Shown here: positions 44,494 through 52,905 of the stretch, in pieces
How positions within the stretch are numbered: position 1 is the stretch's first letter
Layout of the letters: each line of letters opens with the position of its first letter
Source of the DNA: Promethearchaeota archaeon
GTDB taxonomy: Archaea; Asgardarchaeota; Lokiarchaeia; Sigyniarchaeales; SOKP01
Assembly: GCA_016840165.1 (NCBI GenBank)
Contig: JAEOSU010000009.1
Span: 1-64,000 of the forward strand
Reading direction: 5' to 3'
Length of the DNA stretch: 64,000 nucleotides
Notes under the pieces: generated by a model
The model's input: only the letters and a program-made list of their open reading frames with translations
Told to the model about the DNA's origin: nothing
Database searches by the model: none
Program-made: the position numbers and the translations under genes

Positions 44494-44814
44494 TTAGATT
44501 TCCAAAGTTCTTAATCGTTTGGACATGTTTTTTCTCTTCAGGATCTTCATAAAGTCATCTTCTTCTTGCTTTAATCTACTAAGAAACGTATCGAGTTTAT
44601 CAAAGTTATTAAACCAATGTTCCTCACCATTAACAATAATCTTGACACCCTTTTTATCAATATTATTGATAATTGCATAGATACCACCTATTTCCGAATC
44701 ATGTTTGATAAATACCTTTTCCCCATTCGAATTAACCCCTTTTTCATTCCCTTTTTTAGCCCAAAATTGATTTTTAAGAAGGTAACTTCTATACATACTC
44801 ATTTTCACACACAC
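44494..44814 (-). CDS. Small hypothetical protein
   Basis: A 106-residue basic, mixed-secondary-structure protein: KVFIKHDSEIGGIYAIIN, KGVKIIVNGEEHWFNNFDKL and a helical C-terminus with KRKNMSKRLRTLEI. It has a GTG start in the ORF track; ATG at 44802 or 44796 is more likely. No family recognised. An opposite-strand ORF of 70 residues over the same bases is low complexity and was discarded. Confidence 0.55.
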   Translation of the reverse strand: MCVKMSMYRSYLLKNQFWAKKGNEKGVNSNGEKVFIKHDSEIGGIYAIINNIDKKGVKIIVNGEEHWFNNFDKLDTFLSRLKQEEDDFMKILKRKNMSKRLRTLEI

Positions 44815-45171
44815 AACCTATATTTTTAATTTTTAATCATGGGTCATCGTGATATAGTAGATAATGGCCCATAGAGTAGTATCTAAGTAATATAATATTG
44901 AGCTATATTATAGAACCGTGTATTATCCAAATGTAATCTAGATAATACGCGACTTTTAATTTCTATTAACCCAACTATTTTACTCAGATCCATTATTATC
45001 AAAAATCTCAAAATTCCTATTTAAATGGGCAACTAAAGAAAATTATAGCATTTCATACAAAATTTTTTCTTATGGTAGATTTCGACTGCAAGTTTGTAAT
45101 ATGGTAACGATAATATAGAAAAAAAATGGCTTTTAAAAAGTCATATATATTATTATTTTTGGGAGCTCAAA
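44815..45171. other. Gene-free stretch with three hairpins
   Basis: No ORF over 60 residues is present in these 357 bases. Three hairpins lie within 110 bases: ATGGGTCAT/ATGGCCCAT (44839-44872, one G-U pair), TATAATAT/ATATTATA (44891-44912) and GTATTATC/GATAATAC (44920-44948). A small RNA or a regulatory region is possible. The rest is AT-rich, with a TATA-like stretch (TCATATATATTATT) just before the gene at 45172. Confidence 0.35.
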
Positions 45172-45465
45172 ATGTTGATGAATGAAGAATTCGAATTCTT
45201 AGTATCGATATATGAAGGATTTCTAAAGACGAAAAATGATCAGATCCATAAATTTATGTGGAAATTGAATTCTATCACTAAAACCATGAAATTTTCAAAC
45301 GATCAAAGTGATGATGGCTTCTGTGAGAATGCCCTTCGAATGATCATGAGTTTGTTCCATAATTACATCATTGATGATTCAGAAATCGAAGAAACTGTTG
45401 ATAATGGATCACTTTTTAATGATAGGGATGTAATTTTGCCTATCTTAATTGAAGAATTCGTTTAA
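45172..45465 (+). CDS. Small hypothetical helical protein
   Basis: A 97-residue acidic protein, predicted mainly helical (EFEFLVSIYEGFLKTKNDQI to DRDVILPILIEEFV), with a single cysteine and no membrane segment. GGGAGC before the ATG (bases 45160-45165) supports the start. No family recognised. It is flanked by a structured or empty 357-base region upstream and convergent PUA gene downstream. Confidence 0.6.
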   Translation: MLMNEEFEFLVSIYEGFLKTKNDQIHKFMWKLNSITKTMKFSNDQSDDGFCENALRMIMSLFHNYIIDDSEIEETVDNGSLFNDRDVILPILIEEFV

Positions 45466-45516
45466 CTTTCATTATTAGCAATATTAATCATTATCTATTA
45501 ATTTAGAATTAAATTA

Positions 45517-46023
45517 TTACTTAAACTGTTTTTCAAATTCCCATACTGAATCTTGAATGGTGTGTAGGTTTTTTATGACCTTCCCAGATTCCTTTCTCTT
45601 CATCTCATCTGCGTCGTACATTGCTTTCCCCACAGCCAATGAACGGTCATGAGTTTCATCAGCTATTTCAATAATATCTCCTTTTTTAATCGAGGAATCT
45701 ATTTTGGTGATTCCCGGTCTCATAATATCTGCACCGTTTGCAACAAATTTAATAGCTCCCATATCCACGACAACCTTCTTTAAATTAACTTGATTGTTTA
45801 AAAGAAGGGTCAAAACCGGGATATATCCCTCTTTAGATTTCCAAAGCTTTAAAACATCATTAATTGCAAACAAGGTGTCTCCAGCATCAGTTTGAATGAG
45901 TTCTATCTTAGCTTTTTTAGGGAAGATTTGCGAGAGAAATTTCTCATCATATTGCTTTAAAATATCCTCTTTTAATTCCCTAATTTGTGATTTCTGAATA
46001 AAATGTCTTTGTTTGATGTTCAT
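45517..46023 (-). CDS. PUA-domain RNA-binding protein (MCT-1-like)
   Basis: A 168-residue protein with an N-terminal MCT-1/DUF1947-like domain (MNIKQRHFIQKSQIRELKED) and a C-terminal PUA domain. The PUA part shows KKVVVDMGAIKFVANGADIMRPGI and GDIIEIADETHDRSLAVGKA, the PUA RNA-binding surface motifs. The layout matches archaeal and eukaryotic MCT-1/Tma20 proteins, which act with density-regulated protein in recycling and restarting ribosomes. Length fits. It is divergent from the 2H phosphoesterase gene with 70 bases between them. Confidence 0.88.
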   Translation of the reverse strand: MNIKQRHFIQKSQIRELKEDILKQYDEKFLSQIFPKKAKIELIQTDAGDTLFAINDVLKLWKSKEGYIPVLTLLLNNQVNLKKVVVDMGAIKFVANGADIMRPGITKIDSSIKKGDIIEIADETHDRSLAVGKAMYDADEMKRKESGKVIKNLHTIQDSVWEFEKQFK

Positions 46024-46093
46024 GATTTACTAACTAAATAATAATGATTCCATAAAAACCTTTTAATTTCATATTCCCATATCTTCAAGTGTC

Positions 46094-46639
46094 ATGTCTA
46101 AGGTATATTCCTCGGCCGTAGTATTCATCCCTCCCGAAAAACTATGGAATCCAATTCAAGCAATACGAGAAAAATATGACAGAAATTTCCGCCGTTGGAT
46201 GCCTCACATCACTCTATTATATCCCTTTCGACCAGAAAGCGAATTTGATTCATTAGAATTAGACTTTAAAAAAGTATGTAAGGATTTGGCACCTTTTGAA
46301 CTAAAGCTAGAATCTTTCAATTTTTTCCAGCATGGAAAGCAACGTTTTACTATATGGCTCGAGCCAAAACCGCAAGACATAATTATTAATCTCCAGAGAA
46401 AAATTCAAATCGTTGCCCCCAATTGTAATGACGTTGTTTTATTCAAGGGAGGTTTTACTCCCCATCTAAGCTTAGGGCAGATAACGGGAAGAGATGTATT
46501 AGAGAGAACTTTACTAGATTTTAAATCTCATTGGAAATCTCTTCAGTTCATAATTGACAAATTGTTTATTATTGCTCGAGAAGCGAGCAAGAATTCCATT
46601 TTTCAAATTAAAAAAATCATTCCCTTCTCAAAACAATAA
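46094..46639 (+). CDS. 2H phosphoesterase (2'-5' RNA ligase-like)
   Basis: A 181-residue 2H-superfamily protein with two HxT/S motifs: HITLLYP (about residues 38-44) and HLSLGQI (about 127-133). Members hydrolyse or join 2',3'- or 2',5'-phosphodiester bonds in RNA or nucleotides, so RNA repair, tRNA maturation or a cyclic-nucleotide substrate is possible. It is shorter than cyanobacterial or bacterial LigT, closer to the eukaryotic and archaeal single-domain type. Neighbouring PUA protein suggests RNA-related context, but the genes are divergent. Confidence 0.85.
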   Translation: MSKVYSSAVVFIPPEKLWNPIQAIREKYDRNFRRWMPHITLLYPFRPESEFDSLELDFKKVCKDLAPFELKLESFNFFQHGKQRFTIWLEPKPQDIIINLQRKIQIVAPNCNDVVLFKGGFTPHLSLGQITGRDVLERTLLDFKSHWKSLQFIIDKLFIIAREASKNSIFQIKKIIPFSKQ

Positions 46640-46689
46640 AAAAGTCAAATTCCAAAAAAGATAAAGAAGTAAGTCTAGGTAAAAAATAA

Positions 46690-47253
46690 TTAATCTAAAG
46701 TCTGTTTTGCTTTATAGACTAATTCTGCGATTTTTTGAAACACCATTTTAACATTCTCCCCCGTTAATGCTGAAGTTTCAAAATAAGGAGCATTCAATTT
46801 TTCACTTAAATGTTCTGCCATAGGTAAAATAATCTTACGCTCATCTTTTAAGTCAATTTTGTTGCCTATCAATATGCGTGGTACACCACTTAAGCCATAC
46901 TTTATAGCAGAATTCCACCAGTTATTTACATTCGAAAAAGTGCTTGAGCGGGTAACATCAAAAACTAAAATGACACCATCCGCACCATTGAAGTAAGGTC
47001 GATGGAGCATATAAAACTGAGGCTGACCTGCTACATCCCAAAACATTAGATTTACAACAGTATTTTCATCCAGATTAATTGGTTCCTTTAATATATTTAC
47101 ACCCACTGTTGGAAGATACTTTTCTTCGAATTGATTTTTCGCAAACTTAGTAAGAAGACTTGTTTTACCAACTGCGGGATCCCCGATCACGATAACTTTA
47201 TAGATAGACTCTGTTTTCCCCTGAAATATAATATCGCTTTTATCTTTACTCAT
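46690..47253 (-). CDS. Ras/Rab-like small GTPase, canonical motifs
   Basis: A 187-residue small GTPase with all motifs intact: G1 VIGDPAVGKTSLL, switch-I threonine in YLPTVGVN, G3 FWDVAGQPQFY with the catalytic glutamine present, G4 GNKIDL and G5 ETSALTG. It differs from the GTPase at 42059, which has glutamate and serine at two of these positions. Length and motif order are Rab-like and it lacks a C-terminal prenylation cysteine. It is convergent with the 2H phosphoesterase and lies downstream of a coiled-coil protein on the same strand, from which it is 163 bases apart. Confidence 0.95.
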   Translation of the reverse strand: MSKDKSDIIFQGKTESIYKVIVIGDPAVGKTSLLTKFAKNQFEEKYLPTVGVNILKEPINLDENTVVNLMFWDVAGQPQFYMLHRPYFNGADGVILVFDVTRSSTFSNVNNWWNSAIKYGLSGVPRILIGNKIDLKDERKIILPMAEHLSEKLNAPYFETSALTGENVKMVFQKIAELVYKAKQTLD

Positions 47254-47416
47254 AATTCATTCCTTTTATAAAAATAAAATATCGTTCAAATATGAATATG
47301 ATTATTATTAATATGGAGTATATATTTTAAAATCTTTAGTGAATTTTTCTTAAAAAATGCTCTTTACTATTTCTTAATATCCATATATTTAACTTGATAA
47401 ACTTTTTAATGCCATA

Positions 47417-48046
47417 TTAAAATTTTTTTTTCCAAAAAGCTATTTTTTCTTTTAGAAAATTACTAATTGTTGGAGAATTTGGTTTTTCTTTATGATATTC
47501 CTCTGTTAATGAACTTGCATTTTCCAGGCGATTGATCGATTGAGAAATTTCATATAGTATTCGATGTCCTCCAGTAAATTCAAATATTTCTTCTTTAATT
47601 TTTTCTAGTGTATCTTTAATAGCTATAGGATCGTCATTAGTCTTTAAATCACCTTTTAAATCTTCAAACTGCTTTATAATCGACTCTTTCTTATCAGTAG
47701 CACTTTCATCTCTTTCTATAGCTTGACCAATAGTTTCTTCTTTAGAAGAGACTGATTTCAAATTTACTAGAAGTGATTTTATTAAATCTAATTCTTCTTG
47801 AATTTTACTCTGGTTATCGATTACGCTTTTTAACTGTGGATTTAAACTTTTGATATCAATAGTTGCCTTATGAAGATCTTCTATTTTATCAGTAAGCATG
47901 TTAATTTTAAGGTTAGTTTGCCCCATTTTGGTTATAATATCTAACCCAAATTTTTCAAGCACCGAAGAGAATTGTCCTATCTTTTCATCAAGGCTATTTA
48001 CTCGGGTTAAAAAATCCTCTTTATTAATGTTTTCCTTCTCGTTCAT
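47417..48046 (-). CDS. Coiled-coil protein
   Basis: A 209-residue soluble, predominantly helical protein with heptad-like repeats (residues 1-90 and 110-185, for example NSLDEKIGQFSSVLEKFGLD). It has no catalytic motif, membrane segment or zinc site. It lies upstream of the canonical Ras-like GTPase on the minus strand and divergent from the longin-GTPase fusion, so it may be a partner of one of them. Function unknown. Confidence 0.65.
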   Translation of the reverse strand: MNEKENINKEDFLTRVNSLDEKIGQFSSVLEKFGLDIITKMGQTNLKINMLTDKIEDLHKATIDIKSLNPQLKSVIDNQSKIQEELDLIKSLLVNLKSVSSKEETIGQAIERDESATDKKESIIKQFEDLKGDLKTNDDPIAIKDTLEKIKEEIFEFTGGHRILYEISQSINRLENASSLTEEYHKEKPNSPTISNFLKEKIAFWKKKF

Positions 48047-48285
48047 CAGATTATTACCACATACAATTGAATATTCTACTTAAGATGAATAATTCAAATT
48101 AATAATAAAGAATTGTGTAAATGATCAATTTTTAATTGTTTTTAATTATTTAGTAATATAATAAGTAATTTATAAATCAAATTTGTAAATTGTGTAGTTC
48201 TAAGATTTAATATTACAGAATATTAGAATTAAAATAATCTATTAGGAAAATATGAATAAATTTTTTGATGTGATGTGTTCTGGGA

Positions 48286-49182
48286 ATACTTTATTTAAAC
48301 ATCCTTACTAAAGATGGTAAATCACTGGTTTTTCGAAACTATAGTAATACTGATGTCGATCGTGATCTTTTAGCAGGATTTTTAAGCGCATTCTCGGGAT
48401 TTATGAAGGAAATCAGTCAAAGTGAGATTAGATCGACAGCTACTGATGAATTTAAATATTTCTACACCATTATTGATGAGATAATTATTGTGGTTTGTAG
48501 CGATTTAGAAGATGATGATGCAACAGTTAATTCAAAGATATCCACGATTAGAGCAAAATTTATCAAAAGATATGGAGAAATCTTGGAAAGTGGGACATGG
48601 ACAGGCAATAGAGCAATCTTTAACGAATTTGAGCGCGAGATTGATGAAACTATACTTGGAGCAATTAAAGTCTCTATAATTGGGACGGGTGGAGTAGGAA
48701 AAACCACTCTCCTGCAACTAATTTGCGGGAAAGATATTGATTTAGAATACATCCCAACAATCAATGTAGATATTACTTCTTTTGATGGAGAAGCACTCGA
48801 AGTTAATCGTTCTATTGTTTTTTGGGATTTTGCTGGTCAAGCAAATTTTAGATCGCTTTGGAAAAGTTTACTTGATAGTACTGATGTTGCATTGCTGGTT
48901 CTAGATTCAAGTTTCGAAAATGTAAATCAATGTAAAGAGATAATTCGTGATGTTTTAGACAAATTTTACAAAGATACACTTGTAATTGGAATTGCTAATA
49001 AACAAGATCTTCCTCATCGACTAACTCCTGAATTCTGTGAACGAATTTTATCTGAGGCAGATCGACATCCCCCAATTAAAGTTCATGGCATGATAGCAAT
49101 CAATTCTGTCTATCGTGAGAAAATTCATGCAATATTACGAGAAGCGATTAAGAGAGTTTATCCTGATATAAAGAAGAAGTAA
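48286..49182 (+). CDS. Longin-type domain fused to Arf-like GTPase
   Basis: The ORF track starts at ATG 48403, but the same frame is open to 48274 and reads ILTKDGKSLVFRNYSNTDVD and LLAGFLSAFSGF ahead of it. These are the first strands and helix of a longin/roadblock-like domain, so the real start is probably an ATA at 48286 or another non-AUG codon. That domain (about 115 residues) is followed by an Arf/Arl-type GTPase: IGTGGVGKTTLL, the switch YIPTINVD, WDFAGQANF, and ANKQDLPH, which is typical for Arf. This is similar in logic to SR-alpha's longin with SR-beta, but in one chain. No myristoylation glycine is seen. Confidence 0.85.
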   Translation: MLYLNILTKDGKSLVFRNYSNTDVDRDLLAGFLSAFSGFMKEISQSEIRSTATDEFKYFYTIIDEIIIVVCSDLEDDDATVNSKISTIRAKFIKRYGEILESGTWTGNRAIFNEFEREIDETILGAIKVSIIGTGGVGKTTLLQLICGKDIDLEYIPTINVDITSFDGEALEVNRSIVFWDFAGQANFRSLWKSLLDSTDVALLVLDSSFENVNQCKEIIRDVLDKFYKDTLVIGIANKQDLPHRLTPEFCERILSEADRHPPIKVHGMIAINSVYREKIHAILREAIKRVYPDIKKK

Positions 49183-49296
49183 GATCCTTCTCAAAATATT
49201 TTGCTATTTTCAAAAAAAACTAAATCAAGGAAAAATAATTTATAACTTTCGTAATTAATGCTTATTATCTACTAAACACATTCGATAATTTATTTT

Positions 49297-51045
49297 ATGA
49301 TTAAATACAAATTAGATGATATTCCTCTAGAAGATGATGGCGATTATAAAGTATTAAATTTACCGCCCTTATCAAAGAATGAGATAGATATTATTGATCC
49401 AATTGTTGCTCCCACCTCAGGTCTTAGAATTCAGATTTTAGAGAGCGCTGGTGAGGAGGGATCGAAAGAATACATTTTACCTAAACAGAATCTTTATCTT
49501 TTTTTAAGGGTTTTTAAAGCGATTTGCCATAAATATAAAGAACTAAAAGGAAAAGATAATTTACGAGTTTTAATAGTTACTGATGATCGACCAACTAAAG
49601 ATATCTTACTTAATTATTGTTCCCAAATTTTTTCATATGAAGGATTTGAAATCTATTTTCAAACCGATGAGGAAACAAAGTCGCGAATTTCCTCTCCATA
49701 TGGAGCTGCTTCCGTTGCCTTGATTGAGAATATCAAATTAGTTATAGTTCTAACTGCTTCCCATAATGATTTATCTTGGAATGGGATAAAATTTTATATT
49801 GATTATCCTATACCGATCTCGGGAGATTTATTTAAAGATATTTCTCAAATGGCATTGAGTTATAATGAAATTAAATTGAATCCTTCTTTCAAACCAACCT
49901 TAATCGATGCGGAGCAAATGAATAATGAATACGTAATCAATTTACTAACTAATGTATTAGAAATTAAAAGCCTTATTAATAAAGACATTGTAATTTGGCC
50001 ATATTTAGGAAAAGCGAGAGGAATTGTAAACCTTTTCACTCAGCTAGGAGCAAATGTACATTTAATTGAGGAAGAAATAAATCCTCCAAATCCCATTAAG
50101 GAGATTCGTGAAGACAGGCTCCAAAAAGAAATGAAGGATACAAACTCTGACATAGCTCTATTATTAGATGCAGATAGGGACAGAATTGCACTTTATGTTA
50201 ATCAAGACGGGAAATATTTTACTTACATTCCAAATGAAATATATTCTGCGATGCACAATATCTTAGCAAAAGAATTTAATAAGAAAGTAATAAATGTAAG
50301 AACTATACCAAGTGATTTAAGAGGTGATAGCTCAAGCTTCTTAAACATTCTGACCGGAGTAGGTTATAAACACCTAGGGATAATTTTATATTTTCTTTTT
50401 GATATAGAGGTTGATCAATCTAAAATTGATGGTGCAATTCTTTATATTGAAGGAGAGCATAAAGAACTGATAAAAATTAACAATGCTATTCCTTTAAAGG
50501 AACGTATAATAAAATTAATGGAAAAGAATCAATTAATTGATCAACAGTTTCTGATTGTAATGTGGGAAGAATCAGGAGGCCATACATTAAATATTTTAAA
50601 CGTATCCAAGCAAAAAGGCACCAACAATTATTCGTTCAGAACCAACTTCCCTCTTATAGCAGATAAATATCCTGTACCTGCTTTAGTACTTGCTACAGAG
50701 TTATTTGCAAGAGGATATCGTATCTCAGAATCGATCGACTGGTCAATAGTAGGAATCAATAAAACAATGCATGCAGATGACAAGGAAAAAGTAAAAATCA
50801 TGAAGAATTTTGAAAAAAATGATGGAAACCAAGTTTCTATTGGAAATATCAAATATTCAGTAGAAGCCTTATCAGATAATATTAATAATATTGATATATA
50901 CCGCTTAAAGAGTCAAGATTCACTGCTTTACTTTCGTCCTTCAGGAACGGGTCCCGACGTTAGATTTTACATTTTCGCGAACCGGGAGAAATATCAAGAA
51001 GAGATTAATAAGGTTATGCATTTTGTAAAAAATTATTATGTTTAA
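49297..51045 (+). CDS. Phosphohexomutase (phosphoglucomutase/phosphomannomutase family)
   Basis: A 582-residue protein of the alpha-D-phosphohexomutase superfamily. All four motifs are visible: the phosphoserine loop TASHNDLSWNG, the metal loop LLLDADRDRIALYVN, the sugar-binding loop WEESGGHTLNI, and the phosphate loop FRPSGTGPDVRFYIF. It should move phosphate between C1 and C6 of glucose, mannose or an amino sugar. The protein is longer than the bacterial form (about 450) and closer to eukaryotic-like forms. The upstream gene, the longin-GTPase, ends 114 bases before. Confidence 0.9.
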   Translation: MIKYKLDDIPLEDDGDYKVLNLPPLSKNEIDIIDPIVAPTSGLRIQILESAGEEGSKEYILPKQNLYLFLRVFKAICHKYKELKGKDNLRVLIVTDDRPTKDILLNYCSQIFSYEGFEIYFQTDEETKSRISSPYGAASVALIENIKLVIVLTASHNDLSWNGIKFYIDYPIPISGDLFKDISQMALSYNEIKLNPSFKPTLIDAEQMNNEYVINLLTNVLEIKSLINKDIVIWPYLGKARGIVNLFTQLGANVHLIEEEINPPNPIKEIREDRLQKEMKDTNSDIALLLDADRDRIALYVNQDGKYFTYIPNEIYSAMHNILAKEFNKKVINVRTIPSDLRGDSSSFLNILTGVGYKHLGIILYFLFDIEVDQSKIDGAILYIEGEHKELIKINNAIPLKERIIKLMEKNQLIDQQFLIVMWEESGGHTLNILNVSKQKGTNNYSFRTNFPLIADKYPVPALVLATELFARGYRISESIDWSIVGINKTMHADDKEKVKIMKNFEKNDGNQVSIGNIKYSVEALSDNINNIDIYRLKSQDSLLYFRPSGTGPDVRFYIFANREKYQEEINKVMHFVKNYYV

Positions 51046-51078
51046 AATAAATGTCTTTAAATCATTAAACTCCAACTT

Positions 51079-52725
51079 TTATTCTTTTTGGATAATACCA
51101 GGAATTATAATATTATTTCTTTCAATACGTAGAATTCCCTTACTTTGAAGATCTTTCATGATAGAAAGTACTTTTTCTTCATCCCAGCCTAAACCCTTGA
51201 TGAAATCTTCCTTATTCATTGGTTTTTTGTCCAATGCAAAAGTAATAAAGTCCTTTTCGGATTTCTCCAATTTGATTTCTTTAAATGTAATAAATTGGTG
51301 GTCCATTAATTTAAATGTATTGTGAATCATCTTTAACTTATTCAATTTTACAATCGTTTCTTGAATGAGATCTTCTGAGGCATCTTCAATGTCTCCTTTA
51401 ATAAAATTTGAGATTTTTTCATATTGAACAAGCCCGCCATTCAATAAGGAGTATTTTTCATGAAAGCTTAAAATGGTTTGAGAGATAAGTTTTTTCAAAT
51501 CGCTTTCAGAGATTTCTTCTGGAGATTCTTCATAGATTGCTCTAATCTTTTTTAATTCTGCGATGTTTTTTACTTGAGGTTTACTTTTAAATTTAATCTG
51601 GGGTGATTCTTCAACATCAGGTTTTAGATCTTTTTCACTTTCTATAATGTAATCTTTTTTTTCCTCTTTTTCTTCTTTGATGCTGGGCTCTTCTCCCACA
51701 TCCTTTAGCTTATCATGTAGACGGAGCTCAAAAGCTTCTTTTTTCTTCTTTTTTTCTTCTTTTCTTAATCGGTTTTTTTCATCAAATTTTGAAATACTCA
51801 TGTTCCACTTAATTCGTTCTTCCTCCGAACCAAAACCTTCTACAATTATTCTGTCATCTGTAATCGAGGCAATATCCTTGCTAAATAACTCATTTAAGAC
51901 CTTACTAGCATAACTAAAATCCCATTCTGTTTTCTTTAATAAATCTTCAATAGTAAGAGTCTCTTCATCATAGGCAAAAGTAAGAATTACCTTTTCAGGA
52001 TTTGAAAAATCGTATTTCTCATTAGTTAGTATGATTATATATAATTTTGGATTTATTTCAATAAAATCTGTGATAAGCTCAGTTTCTTTCATAAGATTTA
52101 AAATCGGTAAAAAATCATCATCTTTAATATTTTTAATCTCTTTTATAGCATGATATTTAAGTCGTTGAATCGGAATAATTTTATAATTTAATAATTGCTG
52201 CTCTTCAATAATCTGCTGAAATTTCCTCGTAATTTTATCATAAAACATGCCTATCCCCACATCTGCTTTTTTTGGCTCTGATAGATAATATTCCTTGTCC
52301 AATGATTCGAGAGTGTCTATGGATTCTTTAAGGTTTTCCATATCTACGTGTAATTCCTCTTCTGTCTTTGGCATTGCGGAGCCAAACTCAGCAGAATGAA
52401 TAAGATATTCTTTTTCCGCTTGTTCGATAATAAGAGATTCATCGACTACTAAACTATCTTGACTTTTAGCAGCTTTAACCTTTTTCTCAATTTCCCGTTC
52501 TAAAGATTTTTCAGTTTCTCGGATAATGTTAGAAATTTGGTCTAATTTTTCCCTCATTTCACTTCTTTTCTCCTCAGGTATATATTTATCGATCTGGATG
52601 TCCAACTTAGTTTGCTCTTTTACCATTTCAATTTTACTGAGATATAATCTATACCAAAAGGTTAAAAGAATATAAAATACCAGAAATAAAATAGATATGG
52701 TGATTGCGAAAAAGATCTGACTCAT
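51079..52725 (-). CDS. Membrane-anchored coiled-coil protein with several winged-helix domains
   Basis: A 548-residue protein. An N-terminal membrane helix (residues about 4-28, FFAITISILFLVFYILLTFWY) is followed by a charged coiled coil (about 30-180). Then come winged-helix-like units: LKYHAIKEIKNIKDDDFLPI, LTIEDLLKKTEWDFSYASKVL with IASITDDRIIV, and at the C-terminus MNKEDFIKGLGWDEEKVLSI with LRIERNNIIIPGI. A very charged linker with KKKKKEAFELRLHDKLKD separates them. The order of anchor, charged coil and winged-helix units recalls DDRGK1/UFBP1 and ESCRT-II proteins. No DNA-binding role is proven. It is convergent with the phosphohexomutase. Confidence 0.75.
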   Translation of the reverse strand: MSQIFFAITISILFLVFYILLTFWYRLYLSKIEMVKEQTKLDIQIDKYIPEEKRSEMREKLDQISNIIRETEKSLEREIEKKVKAAKSQDSLVVDESLIIEQAEKEYLIHSAEFGSAMPKTEEELHVDMENLKESIDTLESLDKEYYLSEPKKADVGIGMFYDKITRKFQQIIEEQQLLNYKIIPIQRLKYHAIKEIKNIKDDDFLPILNLMKETELITDFIEINPKLYIIILTNEKYDFSNPEKVILTFAYDEETLTIEDLLKKTEWDFSYASKVLNELFSKDIASITDDRIIVEGFGSEEERIKWNMSISKFDEKNRLRKEEKKKKKEAFELRLHDKLKDVGEEPSIKEEKEEKKDYIIESEKDLKPDVEESPQIKFKSKPQVKNIAELKKIRAIYEESPEEISESDLKKLISQTILSFHEKYSLLNGGLVQYEKISNFIKGDIEDASEDLIQETIVKLNKLKMIHNTFKLMDHQFITFKEIKLEKSEKDFITFALDKKPMNKEDFIKGLGWDEEKVLSIMKDLQSKGILRIERNNIIIPGIIQKE

Positions 52726-52905
52726 AATCCATCGATTTAGATTAGCTTAAATGGTTATTCTTAAGTAAATTATGAATCTTCACATTAAAATAATTTTACG
52801 ATTTTTTCAATGGTAGATGATATTAAAGATTTAATTGCAATAAATAATTTGACTACATATAATTATTCTTTCACTTAAGTTAATTGTAAAACTAAGTTGA
52901 CTAAA

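Noticed and set aside
44617-44829. Plus-strand ORF of 70 residues opposite the 106-residue gene.
   Set aside because: Composition is dominated by Phe, Ile and Asn with no domain; it is the antisense of the better-looking minus-strand ORF.
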